Made by a program: the position numbers and the translations under genes. A model generated the notes under the pieces. It was not told the origin of the DNA. It searched no databases and worked only from the letters and a program-made list of their open reading frames with translations. A stretch of DNA of 64,000 nucleotides from contig OZ223208.1 of NCBI GenBank assembly GCA_965140405.1, positions 1,798,001 to 1,862,000 on the forward strand, read 5' to 3'. Source of the DNA: G963556115 sp963666605. GTDB taxonomy: Bacteria > Planctomycetota > SZUA-567. Within the stretch, counting starts at the first letter, position 1. Each line of letters opens with the position of its first letter. This document shows, piece after piece, positions 43,828 to 52,655 of the stretch.

Positions 43828-43950
43828 TGCAGTGGCTTAGAAATGTTAGACACCTGAGTTACGTTTTCTATGCCACTACTTCATGCGCCTTTTCATACTC
43901 AGGTGGACTGATATACCCTAAGTCCTTTTGACGGCGCGCATATTGTAAAA
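43828..43950 (-). mobile_element. Remnant of an IS3-family element
   Basis: On the minus strand, codons from about 43945 down to a TAG at 43868-43870 read 'YARRQKDLGYISPPEYEKA' and on to a stop, the C-terminal end of an IS3-type OrfB (usual form 'R..LGYLSP.E(F/Y)E'). Beyond the stop, a 25-base block at 43828-43852 begins TG and ends CA and may be the element's terminal repeat. Nothing of the rest of the transposase remains upstream. The remaining intergenic bases to 44189 hold no gene. Confidence 0.7.
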
Positions 43951-44189
43951 AAATAGTTTATTTAATAATTTATTTGTTAATGCCTGCAATTATTGCTTTA
44001 TGTTTATAATTGATTGCTCTTTTGTATCGTTTAGTGTGCAGAGTATATTGATTAGGGTGATATTAAGGAATTTGGATTTATTAATGTTGATAAAAATAAA
44101 AAATTATGATTAAATGGGTAATTAATATTGATTTAAGAGAATAACTCTCTTGGATAAGATTTTGGTGTAAAATTATACGAGAGTAAATT

Positions 44190-45440
44190 ATGCAAAAACT
44201 ATCATTAAAAGAATTGGCTATCCCAATGATTAAGGCAATTGACAGCTTCAATTTTTTGCTTAAATCACACCATAGAAGAACGGCAGTTATTTCCTATTAT
44301 ATTGGAAAAGAATTAAAGTTATCTGATGATGACTTATTCCACCTTGTTATTTCCGCAGCACTACATGATATTGGAGCATTATCAGTACAGGAAAGAGATA
44401 TGCTTATTATGGAGGATGTGACTAATCCTACTCCTCACTGCTTAATGGGGTACCGTATGTTGTCTTCTTTTGATGTTTTTAAGCGAATAAGCCAAATTAT
44501 AAAGCACCATCATATTAAGTATGAAGAGTTGCTAAATATGGAAGATGGTGAGGTCTTATTTCAAAGTCATATTATTCATCTTGCCGATAGGGTTGATATC
44601 CTTATTTCTCCTGATGAGTTTATCCTAAACCAAAAGACTAAAGTAACCGATAAAATACAAGAAAATGTTGGTACCGTATTTCATCCAGACGTATTTGAGG
44701 CATTTTTGAAAGTTTCAAAGGCTGATATCTTTTGGATAGAAATCAATAATTTAGATATGGATAAACTTTTTGCTAAAATAAATTTTTCAATAGATTTTGA
44801 GCTTACGATTGATAACATGCTAGATTTTGCTTTGACAATATCCAGAATAATTGATTTTAGGAGTAAATTTACTGCTTCTCATTCATATACAGTTGCACAT
44901 TTATCTGCATTAATTGGTCAATATATGGGGTTTTCTGAGCAAAAGTGTAAGAAGTTAATGATAGCAGGATATCTCCATGATATTGGAAAAATAGGGATTG
45001 ATCCTGGGTTAATCGAAAAGAAGGGACCTCTTTCTGATGACGAATTTAATTTAGTCAAACTTCATACTTATTATACCGGTCAAATTTTGAATGAGCTGAG
45101 TTCTTTAGAATGGTTTAATGAAATTGTTCTTTGGGCTGAAAGGCATCACGAAAAAATAGATGGGAGTGGATATCCTTATGCTTTAGATGATGAAAATATG
45201 GATCTAGGGGTAAAAATCTTGGCCTATTCAGATATAATTTCTGCATTGATGGAGGATAGACCTTATAGAATTAATCAGTCTATCGAGTTGGCTTTGGATA
45301 TTATAAAGAATAATATTGCAACAAAAATTTCTCCAGAAATATTTATTGAAATTGAGAAAAATAAGGATGAAATCAATGAGTTAGTATTGAAATGTCATGC
45401 TTATACATTTGAAGAGTACAATTTAAGTGTAGTGGAGTAA
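44190..45440 (+). CDS. HD + HD-GYP domain protein (c-di-GMP phosphodiesterase)
   Basis: A 416-residue cytoplasmic protein with two HD domains. The first (residues about 25-130) has 'SHHRRTAV', 'ALHDIGA' and 'IIKHHHIKYEEL'. The second (about 215-400) has the full HD-GYP signature: 'HSYTVAHL', 'GYLHDIGKIGI', 'HTYYTGQIL' and 'ERHHEKIDGSGYP'. HD-GYP domains break down cyclic di-GMP; the N-terminal half may be a degenerate, regulatory HD domain. No receiver domain or other sensor is present. The diguanylate cyclase gene follows 93 bases later, so synthesis and breakdown lie side by side. Confidence 0.88.
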   Translation: MQKLSLKELAIPMIKAIDSFNFLLKSHHRRTAVISYYIGKELKLSDDDLFHLVISAALHDIGALSVQERDMLIMEDVTNPTPHCLMGYRMLSSFDVFKRISQIIKHHHIKYEELLNMEDGEVLFQSHIIHLADRVDILISPDEFILNQKTKVTDKIQENVGTVFHPDVFEAFLKVSKADIFWIEINNLDMDKLFAKINFSIDFELTIDNMLDFALTISRIIDFRSKFTASHSYTVAHLSALIGQYMGFSEQKCKKLMIAGYLHDIGKIGIDPGLIEKKGPLSDDEFNLVKLHTYYTGQILNELSSLEWFNEIVLWAERHHEKIDGSGYPYALDDENMDLGVKILAYSDIISALMEDRPYRINQSIELALDIIKNNIATKISPEIFIEIEKNKDEINELVLKCHAYTFEEYNLSVVE

Positions 45441-45533
45441 GCAGTATAGGTCATTGTAAATTCTGTGTTGTGTAATGTTGGTTAATATGGTATTTTGTTG
45501 CTTTGTTTTATGAGGAAATGGAAGTAATGAATT

Positions 45534-46994
45534 ATGAAGGATAGCACAATTTACAATATTGATTCTATTGCTTCTAAGCGTAGTAATTTACTGTTGATAA
45601 TATCAATTATTCTTGTGGGTAGCTTTGTTCTTTCTTGTACTGCTAGTATTATAATGTCTAGAAATATTTTAAAGCAAGAATTGGTGAATGAAAAACTACC
45701 GCTAATTAGTGATAAAATCTATTCGAAAATTAAAATTGATCTTCTCCCATTCATTATTGTATCTTCAGATCTGGCAAATGATTATTTTCTAAAACAATTT
45801 ATTAAAGATGATAGTAAAAATCGTGAGGATGTGTTTGAATACCTTGAGGCAATTAAAAAGAGGTATAATGCTTCTACGTGTTTTGTAGCTTCTGATAAAA
45901 CTAAGAATTATTTTGACTCAAATAGAAATATTTTAAAGGAAACAAGAGACATACAGACTGCTGGATGGTATTATGATTTTAAAGAGAGCGGTAAAGAATA
46001 TGAATTAAATAGTTCCATAGATGTTGATCCTAATAAAACTCCCACTATCTTTATTAATCATAGAGTTGTTGATAATGAAAGTAATTTTATAGGTGTTGCT
46101 GGGCTAGGTATTGAGTTCGATACTATTCCTAAAGTTCTTGCTGAGTATAATGGTAAGTATAATAGAAATATATATTTTATCGATTCTCGAGGAACAGTTA
46201 TTGCGAGTTCAGATAGTTTTGCAAGTAAAATAAAAGATCTATACTCATCCAAAGATATCCAAGAGTCTTTAGATAAAGTTTATTTGAAAGAGACCGATTT
46301 CTTTGATTATCGTGATGGGAGTAAGGCGTATACAGTAAGTGCAAAATATGTACCTGAATTGGATTGGTGGCTGTTTGTAGAGCAGAATGATGCCAAGGTT
46401 ATTGATAGTGTTAATAGTGTTGTAATAGTCAACGCGATTATAAGTATTGCTTCGATTATAGTTACTCTTATTTTAGTGGCTATTATGATTGGTCGCTATC
46501 ATAGAAGGATAAAAAGCTTGGCAACACTTGATAGGTTGACAGGTATAAGCAACCGCCTTATGTTTGAGTATACCTTGACCCAAGCAATAGCAAAGTATAA
46601 ACGTGATAAAAAGTTGTTTTCATTGCTTTTAATTGATCTTGATTATTTTAAAAAGATAAATGATACATACGGGCATTTAAAAGGAGATCAAGTTTTAAAA
46701 AAGTCAGTAGAAATTATAGGTGGAATTATTCGTGAGTCTGATGAATTTTGCAGATGGGGCGGGGAAGAGTTTATGCTTCTCGCTAATGATTGTAAACTAA
46801 AAGATGCTGTTATTCTCGCTGAGAAAATACGAGTTGCCATTGAGGACTCACAACTGATTGAAGATAAATTAACGTTGAGTATTGGGGTAAGTGAGGCAAG
46901 ATGTAGTGATAATAATGATACCTTGATTAATCGTGCTGATGAGGCGTTGTATCTAGCTAAAAAATCAGGTAGAAATTGTGTTAAGTCTTATTAA
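45534..46994 (+). CDS. Membrane diguanylate cyclase with extracytoplasmic sensor
   Basis: A 486-residue protein. Helices at about 18-42 and 300-325 flank a 260-residue extracytoplasmic domain of the Cache type ('FINHRVVDNESNFIGVAGLGIEFDTI', 'NIYFIDSRGTVIASSD'). The C-terminal GGDEF domain has 'DRLTGISNRLMFEY', 'LLIDLDYFKKINDTYGHLKGD' and the active-site 'RWGGEEF'. 'RESD' five residues before GGEEF is an intact I-site for product inhibition. It should make c-di-GMP in response to an outside ligand; the HD-GYP partner is just upstream. Confidence 0.93.
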   Translation: MKDSTIYNIDSIASKRSNLLLIISIILVGSFVLSCTASIIMSRNILKQELVNEKLPLISDKIYSKIKIDLLPFIIVSSDLANDYFLKQFIKDDSKNREDVFEYLEAIKKRYNASTCFVASDKTKNYFDSNRNILKETRDIQTAGWYYDFKESGKEYELNSSIDVDPNKTPTIFINHRVVDNESNFIGVAGLGIEFDTIPKVLAEYNGKYNRNIYFIDSRGTVIASSDSFASKIKDLYSSKDIQESLDKVYLKETDFFDYRDGSKAYTVSAKYVPELDWWLFVEQNDAKVIDSVNSVVIVNAIISIASIIVTLILVAIMIGRYHRRIKSLATLDRLTGISNRLMFEYTLTQAIAKYKRDKKLFSLLLIDLDYFKKINDTYGHLKGDQVLKKSVEIIGGIIRESDEFCRWGGEEFMLLANDCKLKDAVILAEKIRVAIEDSQLIEDKLTLSIGVSEARCSDNNDTLINRADEALYLAKKSGRNCVKSY

Positions 46995-47047
46995 TTACTG
47001 GTGAATGTAATTAATTGGAAATGATTGAATTCTGCAACTAGTAGTAA

Positions 47048-47080
47048 TAAAAAAACACTGCATTTAGCAGTGTTTTTTTA
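47048..47080. terminator. Bidirectional terminator
   Basis: ACACTGC (47055-47061), loop ATTTA, GCAGTGT (47067-47073), with an A-run on the left and seven T on the right, between the convergent cyclase and helicase genes. Confidence 0.9.
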
Positions 47081-47102
47081 TAAAGAATAATGGTCACATT
47101 TT

Positions 47103-48476
47103 TTAGTTTGCCGCTGTTTGTGCGGGAGACTTGGATGTCGTGAGCGGTTTTTTAGTGCGTCTACGTCTCTTTCTGCTTTTTGGTGGTTGAGATTTTGTAG
47201 CCGAGGCTTCAGTATTGCGATTCCTAGATTTTTTCTTCTTTGGCTTTGCTGGAGTTGCTGGGCGGCTTTTAGGCTTAGCAAGTTCGGCCATTCCTTCCCA
47301 TTCATGAAGAAGTAGGCTTTGGCCAATGGTTTTCTCTATAGAACGTATGGAAGCTTCTTCACCAGGACTTGCGAATGTGTAGGCAGTGCCACTAGCCATC
47401 GCTCTGGCTGTACGGCCTATACGGTGTACATAGTCTTCTGAGTGAAATGGGATGTCGTAATTGATTACATGAGATACACCCTTGATATCAATCCCACGTG
47501 CTGCTATATCCGTTGCAACTAGAATATTACTCTTGCCACTAGAAAAGTTTTTGATTGCAGCAAGACGCTTGTTTTGTGCGCAGCCACCATGTATGGATTC
47601 AGCACGGAAGCCATTTGAACGGAGTTTTTTGCTTACTCTATCTGCACGGTATTTTGTACGGGTAAAGACCAGAGTACAGGTGACTTCCTCTTGCTGTAAA
47701 AGTGTCTCTAGTAGGGCGGCTTTACGTTCTGATATAACGGGGTAGATTCCTTGGATAACATTATCAGCAGTAGTAGACTCTGGGGCAATCTCAATGCGAA
47801 TTGGATTATTTATAAACATTCCGACCTTGTTCTGAGTCGCTTCTGGGAAGGTCGCAGAGAATAGCAATGTCTGGCGCTTTTTAGGCAGATGCGAAATAAT
47901 TCGCTTCATATCTGGTAAAAATCCCATATCCAACATACGGTCTGCTTCATCCAAAGTCAGAATCTGCAGATTTTTAAAGTTAACATTTCGTCGGTTAAGA
48001 TGATCAAGCAATCTCCCTGGTGTCGCTACAATTATGGAAGGCTTGGCACGTAGACGTTTGATCTGAGGATTTATACCAACACCGCCATAAACACAAGCAC
48101 AGGATAATTTTAGGCTTTCTGCAAGTGGATTTAAAACCTGATGGATTTGCTCTGCAAGCTCTCTTGTAGGGCAGAGTACCAACATCTGGGTTCCTTTAGA
48201 AGGGGTTTTCGCAATTTTAGTAAGTGAAGGCAGACCGAAGGCGAGGGTTTTACCTGTACCTGTCTGGGCTATTGCTACAATATCCTTACCAGCAAGAGCA
48301 TGTGGTATAGCTTGTTCTTGGATAGGCATTGCGTTGGAAATTTTTTGGGAGTTGAGCACACTAATACACTCTGGGTGTATGTTAAGTTCTTGAAATGATT
48401 TAATAAGATTCTCGTTATTTCTTGCCGGAAAAAGAAAGCAGACCAAACGTCCGACAACGAGTGGAATGTAAATCAC
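47103..48476 (-). CDS. DEAD-box RNA helicase (RhlE-like)
   Basis: A 457-residue helicase. The Q-motif begins at 'FQELNIHPE'; motif I 'AQTGTGKT', Ia 'PTRELA', II 'LDEADRMLDMG' (DEAD), III 'SAT' and VI 'HRIGRTARA' are all present. The order and the spacing fit RhlE/CsdA-type helicases that remodel rRNA or mRNA. From about residue 395 the tail is rich in Lys, Arg, Pro and Thr, an RNA-binding extension. The start is the GTG at 48476, but the first 25 residues are hydrophobic and atypical, and no internal ATG serves, so the true start is uncertain. Confidence 0.92.
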   Translation of the reverse strand: MIYIPLVVGRLVCFLFPARNNENLIKSFQELNIHPECISVLNSQKISNAMPIQEQAIPHALAGKDIVAIAQTGTGKTLAFGLPSLTKIAKTPSKGTQMLVLCPTRELAEQIHQVLNPLAESLKLSCACVYGGVGINPQIKRLRAKPSIIVATPGRLLDHLNRRNVNFKNLQILTLDEADRMLDMGFLPDMKRIISHLPKKRQTLLFSATFPEATQNKVGMFINNPIRIEIAPESTTADNVIQGIYPVISERKAALLETLLQQEEVTCTLVFTRTKYRADRVSKKLRSNGFRAESIHGGCAQNKRLAAIKNFSSGKSNILVATDIAARGIDIKGVSHVINYDIPFHSEDYVHRIGRTARAMASGTAYTFASPGEEASIRSIEKTIGQSLLLHEWEGMAELAKPKSRPATPAKPKKKKSRNRNTEASATKSQPPKSRKRRRRTKKPLTTSKSPAQTAAN

Positions 48477-48692
48477 TACCCCTGAGGCAGGTTATGCTTA
48501 GAGGGAATAATATATGTAAATGTACAATATAATATTAACAAACTGAGTAAATATTTATAACTTAATAAAATTATATGATTTTAATGAATATTGTCAACGA
48601 GTCACTATATTATATTTTCACAGGTATAAATTGTTGCCATTGTCGGAATTTCTTGGTAATTTAAATTTGAGTAGCTGATACATAATATATGT

Positions 48693-48737
48693 GATATACC
48701 CCTGATAGAAACTTGCCATCAGAGGTATATCTTTTTT
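48693..48737 (+). terminator. Orphan Rho-independent terminator
   Basis: GATATACC (48693-48700) with GGTATATC (48724-48731), an inner CTGAT/ATCAG pair, and six T after it. No plus-strand gene precedes it between 48477 and 48692, so it may end an unseen small RNA or be a relic. Confidence 0.6.
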
Positions 48738-48798
48738 AAAATAATTACGTCTATTGAGAGTTTAACATTATTTAATGATTGTTATGAATATTTTTTAG

Positions 48799-48948
48799 TC
48801 ATTTATTGAAAATCCTTAACCCTACCATCTGTGGCTTAAGTTTTAATGCAACTATTCCGCATATACAGATTCCAATTAGTATCCATTCTGCAGGTTCTGG
48901 CACTGCTCCAGAAGTTGTTGTTATGTCTAATAACCAATCCACATGATC
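48799..48948 (-). pseudogene. PEP-CTERM anchor fragment
   Basis: The minus-strand frame reads a short spacer, then 'VPEPAEWILIGICICGIVAL' and a Lys-containing end, the layout of a PEP-CTERM sorting tail: PEP motif, single hydrophobic helix, basic cluster. Only the last 50 codons of the gene remain. Upstream the same frame runs directly into IS30 transposase sequence, so the body of the protein is gone. No exosortase is in the window. Confidence 0.6.
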
Positions 48949-49219
48949 GATATTAGCAATTTGTTCTGGAGAATATTCATGGCGTAGCTTTGTCATGATA
49001 TACTTTTGAGTATTCTTATATACCTAGGACTTTCTTTGCGTGTCGTAGCTTTGTTATTCGCTTGTTTTATTCTATAGTCCTTAATCCCACTGTTGCGCTT
49101 TAATTCACTACTGATAGTCGATCTATGAACTCAAATATTATTAGCACATTTATCTTCTTGCAATAAAGTCTTGGGAACCGTACGATTATCGTGAGTAAGG
49201 TGGCGGGATTTTTTTCATG
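48949..49219 (-). mobile_element. Remnant of an IS30-family transposase
   Basis: On the minus strand, starting near 49219, pieces read 'RHLTHDNRTVPKTLLQEDK', then after a one-base shift 'VHRSTISSELKRNSGIKDY' (the IS30 helix-turn-helix), then after another shift 'TKLRHEYSPEQIAN' (the usual 'KLR..WSPEQI' block). The core catalytic domain is absent. The two shifts and the missing DDE domain show it is dead. Its 3' end is joined to a PEP-CTERM fragment. Confidence 0.75.
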
Positions 49220-49345
49220 TGCTATCCTTGAGTAAATGAAATAGTATATTTTTGGCGAAATATATATAGACCATCTTTCAATTTTTATTTTAACTCAAGT
49301 GTTGCGCTTGGAACTTGAATATAGCGTATTATATATAGGGGGAAT

Positions 49346-49786
49346 ATGTATAAAATTGAGCGATTAGGCCAAGTCAGTGAAACTGAAATGAGCAGTATTC
49401 TTGAGGTATGGGAGGCGTCTGTAAGAGCTACTCATGATTTTCTCACTGAAAAGGATATTGAGGCATTGAAACCTGAGGTTAGGAGTGGTGTTAAGTTTGT
49501 TGAATATCTGTATTGCATGAAGAGAGGAGGCATAATTATTGCTTTTCTTGGTGTCCATGATTGTAAGATAGAGATGCTTTTTGTTGGTGATGCTGAAAGA
49601 CATAAGGGAATAGGGAAAGCACTTGTTAATTATGCTATTGATAATTTGTCAGTTAATGCAGTTGATGTGAATGAACAGAATCCTCAGGCAGTTGGGTTTT
49701 ACCAGTTTATGGGCTTTGCAGTTTCAAGTAGATCTGAGCTTGATGATCAGGGTAACCCGTTTCCTATTCTTCATATGAAACTTTAG
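49346..49786 (+). CDS. GNAT acetyltransferase (YjaB-like)
   Basis: A 146-residue GNAT protein. 'VWEASVRATHDFLTEKDIEAL' matches the N-terminus of E. coli YjaB; 'MLFVGDAERHKGIGKALVNYAI' is the acetyl-CoA loop (R/Q-x2-G-x-G/A); 'VDVNEQNPQAVGFYQFMGF' is the conserved motif B. The substrate is unknown. It follows the IS30 relic, in an accessory stretch. About 20 bases before the start there is only a weak GGGGG. Confidence 0.85.
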   Translation: MYKIERLGQVSETEMSSILEVWEASVRATHDFLTEKDIEALKPEVRSGVKFVEYLYCMKRGGIIIAFLGVHDCKIEMLFVGDAERHKGIGKALVNYAIDNLSVNAVDVNEQNPQAVGFYQFMGFAVSSRSELDDQGNPFPILHMKL

Positions 49787-49923
49787 AAATTATTCCTCGG
49801 GGTTCGTATGTTGGTGGGTGTAAAGTAAAATATAGTTCTTCATTATGTATTGCTCCCAAAAGCACCTCTTAGAAAAGATAATAATTTGAGAATATGAATA
49901 TTACTATAAATAAGGAGAATTAT

Positions 49924-50292
49924 ATGTGTCAGTTTAGACCAAAAAAAGTAATTGAAAATTGGGTTGAAATTTTTAATAAAGGTGATGCTGATAAAATTTC
50001 AGAATTGTATCATAGCGATGCGGTAAATCATCAGGTGGCAGAATCACCAGTTGAAGGGCGTACAGCTATTCGTGAAATGTTTACTCGTGAGTTTGCTGTT
50101 GCTGAAATGACGTGTATTCCTGAGAATTTGTTTGAGGATGGAGAATGGGCTATTCTTGAATGGAAAGATCCTTTGGGACTTAGAGGATGTGGTTTTTTTC
50201 ATGTGGTTGATGGTAAGATTAAGTTTCAACGTGGATATTGGGATAAACTCAGTTTTCTTAGGCAGCACAATATTCCATTGCCGACAGAATGA
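49924..50292 (+). CDS. SnoaL/NTF2-like protein
   Basis: A 122-residue protein of the NTF2-like superfamily: 'VIENWVEIFNKGDADKISELYHSDAVNH' and 'EGRTAIREMFTREF' form the helices and 'DGEWAILEWKDPLGLRGCGFFHVVDGKIKFQRGYWDKL' the curved sheet. Members are polyketide cyclases, isomerases or binding proteins; the function here is open. AAGGAG fixes ATG 49924 rather than the in-frame 49894. Confidence 0.82.
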   Translation: MCQFRPKKVIENWVEIFNKGDADKISELYHSDAVNHQVAESPVEGRTAIREMFTREFAVAEMTCIPENLFEDGEWAILEWKDPLGLRGCGFFHVVDGKIKFQRGYWDKLSFLRQHNIPLPTE

Positions 50293-50648
50293 TGTTCTTT
50301 TGATCATTATCATTGACTGATGCTTTTACTATGATTTTGTTTGAAAACAACAATTTGTCCATATTATTTTTTGTATCAAATAATAATAGAAGTCGTTGCT
50401 TGCGTTTGGCTAGATATTATTTGTAGAATTGGTAATATGGTTATGAGTGATAGATTGCATCTATTAATGATAACCATATTCGGTTTTGTACTTTATTGAT
50501 ACTAACAGAAATCACAATAGCTACAGAAATTGTTGTGCAAGGCTGGTTGTGAAATTATTTCGGTATGATAGGGTCGTTGACACATAAACGGTGTTGAATA
50601 TTAAAAGCCATTAAGGTTGTCCTTGAAGGTTTATATATATAAACATCA
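50293..50648. other. Intergenic, no gene seen
   Basis: About 355 AT-rich bases between convergent genes. I see no gene, clear terminator or repeat. Confidence 0.5.
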
Positions 50649-51542
50649 TTAGCTGTTTTTTAAGGCATTTTTAGGGGAAACACCGAAGTAGCGTTTGAAC
50701 TCTCTACTAAATTGAGAGGGGCTTTCATAGCCTACTGTACTTGCAGCCATGCTGGCAGTCATATTCTCGTGTATTATACAGTATTTAGCCTGAGTTAACT
50801 TTATTTTTTTGACATATTGAAGTGGACTGTTGCCAGTTACTTCTTTGAATGCACGGTGAAATAGAGACAGGCTCATGCCGGTATATTCTGCAAGTTCATC
50901 AATGATGACAGTATCGTGATAGTTGTTACGGATATACGCAATTGCTTTGGCGATACTGGTGTAATAGGTGTTATGCTGGGTGAGGGCATAGAGCGGTGCA
51001 CCGTGGTCGCTGAGTAATATTCGGTAGATTATTTCTCTTATAAGTGATTTGCCAAGAACTTTGCACTCTAGAGAGGACTCAAGGCAGGAGACCAGACGCT
51101 TCACTGTATTATGCAACTCATTGCTCATCGCTGCCGGTTCTACACCTCTGATGTTTTTGCTCATCTGATATTTTCTAGGTATATTATTTTCTTCGGCAAT
51201 CAGCGCGGTTAATTCATGAAGTTCGGCAAGATCGATATCAAGTGCAATGCCGATAAGAGGTTTGTCCGGTGAGGCTATTGACTCACATTCAAAAGGAATA
51301 GACATGCTAACAATAAGATAATTGTTGGCATTATAGTGAAAAGTGCGTTCATTCAGGTAGCCGATTTTGTGTCCTTGCAGAATAATTACGATGCCTGCAT
51401 CATATAATAATGGTACTCGTGGAGTGGACTTATCTGTCCAGAAAAAACGGATGCGCTTCAGTCCGGTCGAAGTAAAACCTTTATTTTTGGCAGAAGAGTA
51501 TTTCTCTGTAATTTTCTTCAGATATTCCGGTATATGCTGCAT
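50649..51542 (-). CDS. AraC-family regulator
   Basis: A 297-residue regulator with an N-terminal AraC-type cupin ('VIILQGHKIGYLNERTFHYNANNYLIVSMSIPFECE') and a C-terminal pair of helix-turn-helices ('TVIIDELAEYTGMSLSLFHRAFKEVTGNSPLQYVKKIKL', 'AASTVGYESPSQFSREFKRYFGVSP'). This architecture is that of YqhC-like regulators. AAAGGA precedes the ATG. It is divergent from an SDR gene and an iron alcohol dehydrogenase, which it probably controls in response to aldehydes or similar stress (by analogy with E. coli yqhC-yqhD). Confidence 0.9.
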   Translation of the reverse strand: MQHIPEYLKKITEKYSSAKNKGFTSTGLKRIRFFWTDKSTPRVPLLYDAGIVIILQGHKIGYLNERTFHYNANNYLIVSMSIPFECESIASPDKPLIGIALDIDLAELHELTALIAEENNIPRKYQMSKNIRGVEPAAMSNELHNTVKRLVSCLESSLECKVLGKSLIREIIYRILLSDHGAPLYALTQHNTYYTSIAKAIAYIRNNYHDTVIIDELAEYTGMSLSLFHRAFKEVTGNSPLQYVKKIKLTQAKYCIIHENMTASMAASTVGYESPSQFSREFKRYFGVSPKNALKNS

Positions 51543-51763
51543 GCTGTTATTCCTTTCAAATACAATTTATTATATAATAAATATATGCATTTATTGACTT
51601 TTAGCAAGATGAGAGGTAGAAATAGGCAAGAAAAATGGAAAAATATGCCTTGTTTGTACTGTCTGATAGTGGTATCCTGTAAGTGTCTTAAAAATTTATG
51701 AACATAGAGGAGTTGTTGCTATGGATGGAGTGTTCATTTTATTAACTCATGAAAGGATATAAT

Positions 51764-52483
51764 ATGAAAAAGCTAGCTGTTGTCACTGGGGCGAGTTCTG
51801 GTATTGGTGAAGCAATTGCAAAACGATTTAGTGAGGCGGGCTATCCACTTCTTCTTGTGGCGAGAAGGCTTGAGAAGTTGGAGGCGTTGAATCTTCCGAA
51901 CTGCATCTGCGAAAAAGTTGATGTGACTGACAGAGAGGCTTTTGAGTCTGCAGTGAAAAAAGCTGAAGAAAAGTTTGGTCCAGTAGAGTGTATGATAAAT
52001 AATGCCGGAATGATGCTATTGGGGCAGATTGATTCACAGGAGCCGGGCGAATGGGAAAAAATGTTTGAGTTGAATGTGCTGGCATTGCTCGGAGGAATGC
52101 AGATTGTTCTCGCTCCAATGAAAGCACGTAAAAGCGGAACTATTATTAATATTAGTTCTGTCGCCGGAAAGAAGGTCTTTCCTAATCATGCCGCTTACTG
52201 CGGAACTAAATTTGCTGTATCAGGGCTGAGTGAATGTGTGCGAGAAGAAGTTGCAGATGATAATGTCAGAGTGATTAGTATATGTCCTGGTGCTGCTGAG
52301 TCAGAACTGATAACTCATACGACCTCTGATGATATTAAAACCGGTTATAATGAATGGAGAAGCTCTATCGGTGGGGCAATTGCAGCAGACGATGTTGCTA
52401 GAACTGTCTTGTATACAATGGAACAACCACAGAATGTCTGTATACGTGAAATAGTGATGGCGCCTACCAGACAGCAGTCATGA
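51764..52483 (+). CDS. Short-chain dehydrogenase (YdfG-like)
   Basis: A 239-residue SDR. 'VVTGASSGIGEAIA' binds NAD(P); 'NNAG' and the catalytic Ser (in 'INISSVAG'), Tyr and Lys ('YCGTK') are all present. Sequence and length fit the YdfG group, which reduces 3-hydroxy acids and small carbonyls. The real start is ATG 51764, preceded by AAAGG; the in-frame ATG 51749 is part of that site. It is divergent from the AraC regulator. Confidence 0.9.
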   Translation: MKKLAVVTGASSGIGEAIAKRFSEAGYPLLLVARRLEKLEALNLPNCICEKVDVTDREAFESAVKKAEEKFGPVECMINNAGMMLLGQIDSQEPGEWEKMFELNVLALLGGMQIVLAPMKARKSGTIINISSVAGKKVFPNHAAYCGTKFAVSGLSECVREEVADDNVRVISICPGAAESELITHTTSDDIKTGYNEWRSSIGGAIAADDVARTVLYTMEQPQNVCIREIVMAPTRQQS

Positions 52484-52655
52484 TAGTTTGAATATGCTGT
52501 CTTCTGTATTATTAAAGTAATTCCTATAATACAAAATTTGAAAATTATTAAGATGTTGAGAGACAGCGTGAAATAAGTCAAACTTTCTTAAATAATTAAA
52601 GCAGTTCTAAAAATTTACTTGTGATAACAACTAATTTAAAAAAGGATTAATTTAA

